A stretch of 64,000 nt of DNA from Symsagittifera roscoffensis (taxonomy: Eukaryota > Xenacoelomorpha > Acoela > Convolutidae): NCBI RefSeq assembly GCF_963678635.1, contig NC_087067.1, positions 35,355,966 through 35,419,965 of the forward strand, given 5' to 3'. Below, in pieces: positions 59,618 through 64,000 of the stretch (the first letter of the stretch is position 1; every line of letters starts with the position of its first letter). Below the pieces are notes generated by a model, which searched no databases, was not told the origin of the DNA, and was given only the letters and a program-made list of their open reading frames with translations. The translations under genes and the position numbers were made by a program.

Positions 59618-62600
59618 ATGGCGCAGCCAGCAGTCACCAAAAATCCATTGGGGATTACACCCTTTTGGCAAAAAGCGTCCGCGGAACCACCAATAGAGTG
59701 GGACAAATGGAACCAGCAACTGTTTCTTGGTATCATCGCCAAAGATGGAATGAATTTGAACAAGCTTCTAAATAACCCCCCAGCTGTTCGAAAACCCCAG
59801 GAACCAGGATACGAGCTCCCCATAGACGGAGAAACAGACAAACAAATACGCGATCGAAACCTTCGAAACCAAGAGAAACGTGTAACATGGGAGAACCAAT
59901 GTCAACACTTGGATAATCTTGGCCCCACAGTCGACGGCATACCATGGGAGGAAGCCGATATCAAATGCAGAAGTTACATATACTTGTGTCTGGGGACGGA
60001 GGGCCAAAGACGAGTTACCCAATATTATCCAAATCTCAGAATTCAAGACACCTCAACCAGAGAGTTTTGGAAACTCCTTAAGCAACTATTTGTTAAAGAA
60101 CGCAACGTAACCTTCGATCGTTACGAAGCGTTCACACGCAAACAGGGAAAAACAGAATCTCTGGAAGAATTCCACTGCGGACTTACGGAACTGGTGGTAA
60201 AAGGAAATTTTAAATGCACGGCATGCAACGATGTTAGTCTCGAATCCGAGATCGTCAGAGACCTATTTATAGCACACATGTCAAACGACGAAGTTCAAAA
60301 AGACCTTCTGGCCGAAACAAAAACTCCCGAACAAGCTTTGGACTACGCAATAAAACGTGAAAGAGGCCTCGAGAACCAGGTTTATATTAGAAAACAGGGA
60401 ACGACAAATAATCATCCCGGAATGCCAAATATTAAATCTGAACCGGTAAATTTCGTTCACAAGCGGGGAGGATTTAAAGCGCATCAGCGAGGTGGACGCA
60501 GTAGAGGAGGACAAACGTCCAGAAACTATCCTGAGAAAACTGGACAAAAGAAAGATTGTTTCAAATGTGGAAATGCATTCTCAGGAAATCACTTAGCCCA
60601 ATGTCCGGCACGTGATAAAATCTGCAACAAATGCACTAAAAGGGGCCATTTCGCTAGACTTTGCAAATCAAGTGAGGTCAATGCAATCCAGGAAGAAAAC
60701 CAAGAACAACAAGACCTTCAAGATACGGATATGACAGCATACGTTAATTACCTACAAGCGGGTGACGTCATACCAGGGTGGGAGTTAATCCATCCGGACG
60801 ATACATCGACAAACTGGATAAATTTTGAACCAAGACGGGCAGAAGAACTATTGGACACAGATCTCAAAGGACACCTGATAAGGGTCCGCTCGGAGAAAAA
60901 CAACATCGTTTTTATTGCCGACACAGGATCACCAACATCGTTCGTAAACGAAAAAACAGCCAACCTTCTGGCCACAACAGTAAAATCAGCAGTAAAAACA
61001 AGAATGAGAGAGGATGACGAAGCTAACAGAATGGTATGCTACAATGGCTATAAAATCCCATCTCTTGGCAGACTAACCGCCCCAATTGAATCAGGAGGTT
61101 GGACAATCCACACAGCATCCTTCATTGTGGTGGACGACAGGCGGGCGAACATTTTGGGGCGGAATCTTCTCCCACAAATTGGCATCCAGCTACATCAAGA
61201 AAGAAAACCAGCTGGTGAGTCAGTATGTCAAGTTAATAGTATTGAAAATTCAGACACACAAATTGCGACGTGGGTCAGAAATACTTATCCGGGATTGTGT
61301 ACACGAATTGGACGTTCAAAAAACCATATGGTCCATACACAATTTTTATCGGATTTCAAAGCCTTGCAACAACGGGGGCGTCGAATTCCCATTCATATAC
61401 AAGAAAAGGTGGAACACGAAGTTAGATCATTAATCGATCAAGGTCACATCACTCGACTTGAAAAATGTAACGACAACCAATTCATAAGCCCTATCGTCAT
61501 TACTGTTAAAAAGGATGGATCAATTAAATTAGCCATGGACTCAAAACAAATAAATAAATCAATCCACAAAAATAAGTACCAGATGCCCAATATTGACGTT
61601 CTGTTAGACAATATAGCACAATCGGCACAAGAAGGTACAAATAAGCCAGGAACGACGTATTTCTCAACAATAGATCTACGATACGCGTACAGTCAACTAC
61701 CACTAGACGAACCAACCCGTACGCAGTGTAACTTCAGCATAATTGGAGGAAAAGCAACGGGAACATATCAGTTCCAAACCGGTTTCTACGGGCTAACTGA
61801 TATGCCCGCAGAATTTCAGAAAGCCATTGATCTGACACTCAACAACGAGAAGGACACTTTCGCGTTTCTAGACGATATTTTAATAATATCCCATGGCACG
61901 AAAGAAAAACATATTGAAAAATTAACAAAAGTTCTGACCAAACTAGATACGGAAAACATGGCTATTTCAATCGATAAGTGTAAATTTGGTTGTAGGGAAG
62001 TAGAATGGTTGGGATTTACCATAAACGAACACGGCACCATACCTATCCATAAGAAAACGGACGCAATCATAAACCTACCTCATCCAAAAACATTCAAACA
62101 ATTGAAAAGTTTCATGGGTTCAGTTCATCACCTAAACAAATTCATTCCAAACTTAGCTCAGTTATGTAATCCCCTTAGACCACTGCTATCAACAGCAAAT
62201 AAATTTAATTTCCAGTGGAATGAAGAAAACGGGAAAGCTTTCAAAAATGTCTTAAATGCAGTAAAGAACATAACAGAAAACAGACATTTTGTAACGGACC
62301 GAGACACCCGAATTGTCTGTGATGCCAGCCGCGAAGGTATAGGCGCGGCCCTGGAACAAAACACACCGGACGGTTGGGCCACAATTGCGTATGCATCACG
62401 TTTCCTAAATTCATGTGAACAAAAATACTCGGTAAACGAACTCGAACTTCTAGCCGCAGTATGGGCCATTGAGCACTTCAAGTACTACTTATACGGCAGA
62501 CGTTTTACTTTAATAACGGACCATCAAGCATTAGTTGGTGCATTAAAAAGTAATAGGGGAAATAAAACCTATCAAAGTCGGTTAACCAGATGGATTGATC

Positions 62601-64000
62601 GACTCATTCCATTCGATTTTGACATACACCACCTAGCTGGTAGTAAAATGGGTCTCATTGACTACATCTCACGACACCCGGTCGGAAAACCTCAACCCCC
62701 CGCGTACTGGGATGAAAATTTCGTAGTAGCACTAATTGATGATCTCGTAAAATGCGTAGAATTCCAAGATAGCAGTAGTATTAACGCCGCTTGGAATAAC
62801 GTCAAAACGGCTAATTATCCAGGCACCAAAAAGCTCGACCGGAACGAGAACTTCGCACGTTCAAATTCGATTCAAACACAAACTGCATTCACTCTGCGTA
62901 GTCAATTGTTCAAATCAAGTCGATCTCAAATTAACTCAATTTCAAACAGCTCAAACTTAAAAATTCAAAACAACATGAGTAGACAATTGCAACAAGGCAT
63001 GACTTTACCACCCTTTCGCCGCATAACAAGGAAAGCACATACCGCAGCCCAAACCCAACTCACGTTCTCTCCCATAAATTACGCATCGTTTAATGCACTT
63101 CTATCGAAACCCCCACCACCAGAACTTACATTCAGTGACGTGACACATCAAGTCATACCCTCTACAAACAGCTTCACATTCAACAGAATCGAATCCAAGA
63201 AAGCTGATGCCATTTGCCAGACACTGGAAAAAGATCAATACCCTGACACAGACCATCAAACCCAAACCGACAACAACCAGTCATCAAAACAGGACACGGA
63301 GAGCCAAACTATCGCCAGCATAGAAGACGAAGACACCCCAATGTTCCGAAAAAATTTACGGAAGGTGATGGACATAAGTTTCCTAGCAGCCGCTACTAAA
63401 CGAGATAGGAATTTATCACCACTCTTAACAATGGTTAAGCAACAAAAGTGGGACTCAATCAAAAGCTGCTACGGCCCTTATTTCTACAATGTCAGGCATC
63501 GACTATCAGTCAGGGACAACATTCTCCTCTACGACGACCGCGTCGTCATACCGAAACAACTGAGGCCTACACTGATGGATGCTTTACACCTCACACATCC
63601 AGGACAAGGGGGAATGCTAGAAGCAGCGAAGCATGTGTGGTATCCGTTCATTCACAGAGACATCGTCTCAATGGCGCAAAACTGTAAAAGCTGTCGGGAA
63701 AAGGGTAAGAACTTTAAGGTTATCTCGGGTAAACAACACTTCACAACATTGGACGCGGTAGTAGAACCAAATGAGGAAATCCAATTGGATTTCGCAGGAC
63801 CCTTACCAGACGAAAATGATAAGGAGGTTTATATATTGGTGGGTGTCGATCGCTTTTCACGCTTTCCGTATGCAAAAGTTGTTACCAATAACAAAGCGGA
63901 TACAATCATCCGTTTTATGCAAAATCACATAGTCAACCAAGGTGTACCCCGTGCTATCAGATGTGACCAAGCACAAGGTTTCAGAGCCAAAAAGTTCCTT
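59618..64000 (+). CDS. Ty3/Gypsy retrotransposon gag-pol polyprotein, uninterrupted, runs off the window
   Basis: A single open frame of at least 1461 codons with no stop, starting at ATG 59618 and preceded by an in-frame TGA. Order: a gag capsid-like region (1-~300), two zinc knuckles from residue ~314 (the second is a regular CX2CX4HX4C, CNKCTKRGHFARLC), aspartic protease with DTGS at ~435, reverse transcriptase with FLDD at ~752, RNase H with CDASREGIGAAL at ~902, a long Ser/Gln/Asn-rich spacer (~1030-1260), then integrase with the HHCC zinc domain (from ~1324) and the start of the DDE core (QLDFAGPL, RCDQAQGF). The protease-RT-RNaseH-integrase order is that of Metaviridae. Gag and pol share one frame, without a frameshift. 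No breaks are seen, so the copy looks young. The chromodomain, if any, and the 3' LTR lie outside. Confidence 0.93.
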   Translation, partial: MAQPAVTKNPLGITPFWQKASAEPPIEWDKWNQQLFLGIIAKDGMNLNKLLNNPPAVRKPQEPGYELPIDGETDKQIRDRNLRNQEKRVTWENQCQHLDNLGPTVDGIPWEEADIKCRSYIYLCLGTEGQRRVTQYYPNLRIQDTSTREFWKLLKQLFVKERNVTFDRYEAFTRKQGKTESLEEFHCGLTELVVKGNFKCTACNDVSLESEIVRDLFIAHMSNDEVQKDLLAETKTPEQALDYAIKRERGLENQVYIRKQGTTNNHPGMPNIKSEPVNFVHKRGGFKAHQRGGRSRGGQTSRNYPEKTGQKKDCFKCGNAFSGNHLAQCPARDKICNKCTKRGHFARLCKSSEVNAIQEENQEQQDLQDTDMTAYVNYLQAGDVIPGWELIHPDDTSTNWINFEPRRAEELLDTDLKGHLIRVRSEKNNIVFIADTGSPTSFVNEKTANLLATTVKSAVKTRMREDDEANRMVCYNGYKIPSLGRLTAPIESGGWTIHTASFIVVDDRRANILGRNLLPQIGIQLHQERKPAGESVCQVNSIENSDTQIATWVRNTYPGLCTRIGRSKNHMVHTQFLSDFKALQQRGRRIPIHIQEKVEHEVRSLIDQGHITRLEKCNDNQFISPIVITVKKDGSIKLAMDSKQINKSIHKNKYQMPNIDVLLDNIAQSAQEGTNKPGTTYFSTIDLRYAYSQLPLDEPTRTQCNFSIIGGKATGTYQFQTGFYGLTDMPAEFQKAIDLTLNNEKDTFAFLDDILIISHGTKEKHIEKLTKVLTKLDTENMAISIDKCKFGCREVEWLGFTINEHGTIPIHKKTDAIINLPHPKTFKQLKSFMGSVHHLNKFIPNLAQLCNPLRPLLSTANKFNFQWNEENGKAFKNVLNAVKNITENRHFVTDRDTRIVCDASREGIGAALEQNTPDGWATIAYASRFLNSCEQKYSVNELELLAAVWAIEHFKYYLYGRRFTLITDHQALVGALKSNRGNKTYQSRLTRWIDRLIPFDFDIHHLAGSKMGLIDYISRHPVGKPQPPAYWDENFVVALIDDLVKCVEFQDSSSINAAWNNVKTANYPGTKKLDRNENFARSNSIQTQTAFTLRSQLFKSSRSQINSISNSSNLKIQNNMSRQLQQGMTLPPFRRITRKAHTAAQTQLTFSPINYASFNALLSKPPPPELTFSDVTHQVIPSTNSFTFNRIESKKADAICQTLEKDQYPDTDHQTQTDNNQSSKQDTESQTIASIEDEDTPMFRKNLRKVMDISFLAAATKRDRNLSPLLTMVKQQKWDSIKSCYGPYFYNVRHRLSVRDNILLYDDRVVIPKQLRPTLMDALHLTHPGQGGMLEAAKHVWYPFIHRDIVSMAQNCKSCREKGKNFKVISGKQHFTTLDAVVEPNEEIQLDFAGPLPDENDKEVYILVGVDRFSRFPYAKVVTNNKADTIIRFMQNHIVNQGVPRAIRCDQAQGFRAKKFL
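59619..59636 (+). other. Candidate primer-binding site and 5' LTR end
   Basis: tggcgcagccagcagtc follows a ...ataaca end. TGGCGCAG(C/T)C is the tRNA-Ser-type primer site known from the Drosophila 297/17.6 group. This would place the 3' end of the 5' LTR (…CA) at 59618, overlapping the ATG of the gag frame. The LTR start was not found because the partner LTR is outside the window. tatataa at 59306-59312 could be its TATA box. Confidence 0.45.

Noticed and set aside
1-64000. CRISPR array, prokaryotic operon or phage content
   Set aside because: No regularly spaced direct repeats, and all real genes are spliced animal genes.

Overview
This is a window of an AT-rich, intron-rich animal nuclear genome. 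It holds four recognisable multi-exon genes of bilaterian type, a Pol III-type tRNA-Ser sequence, and many interspersed repeats of several classes. Every gene is interrupted by GT-AG introns, AATAAA signals follow several stop codons, and there is no operon-like packing. Together these suggest an invertebrate metazoan; the phylum cannot be fixed from the sequence alone. A 200-base run of N (52630-52829) marks a scaffold gap.

Layout. 473-6280 (+) is a Lifeguard/TMBIM membrane protein in eight exons, one of them only 38 nt. 6933-9649 (+) is adenylate kinase 8 (AK8) in four exons; its first P-loop has lost the lysine. 14036-18435 (+) is LRRC69 in three exons. 27968-40856 (-) is a Shaw/Kv3-type voltage-gated potassium channel in six exons, including a 21-nt microexon. 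A possible second 5' exon for it lies at 41581-41738, and an orphan coding exon lies downstream at 26935-27440. 57784-59227 (-) holds phase-compatible exons of one or two unrecognised genes. 59618-64000 (+, runs off the end) is an uninterrupted Ty3/Gypsy gag-pol frame.

Repeats fill most of the rest. (i) A ~520-bp family with opposed GTTCCGACT/AGTCGGAAC subterminal repeats and a 3' hairpin, resembling Helentron-derived (HINE) elements. It forms head-to-tail arrays on each side of the last LRRC69 exon (16294-17900 and 18821-19834) and recurs at 39098-40016. (ii) hAT-like MITEs with CAG(T/G)GGCGGATYTAGG ends and 8-bp target duplications (10308, 14879, 53836 and others). (iii) A 448-bp MITE with long terminal inverted repeats in an LRRC69 intron. 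(iv) tRNA-headed SINE-like copies. (v) Non-LTR retrotransposons: an internally deleted element with C-terminal zinc fingers (48565-51005) and two decayed reverse transcriptase remnants (11578-12040, 46640-47860). (vi) A ~383-bp direct-repeat pair (36778 and 37892), and young tandem and hairpin duplications.

The genes are unrelated neighbours rather than a pathway. AK8 and LRRC69 are both known or likely to be expressed in ciliated cells, the Lifeguard protein is a Bax-inhibitor-type calcium-leak membrane protein, and the Kv channel repolarises excitable cells. I found no CRISPR, operon or defence-type system. The least explained pieces are the minus-strand exons at 57.8-59.2 kb, the alternative ends of the Kv gene and the opposed repeat arrays around one exon.
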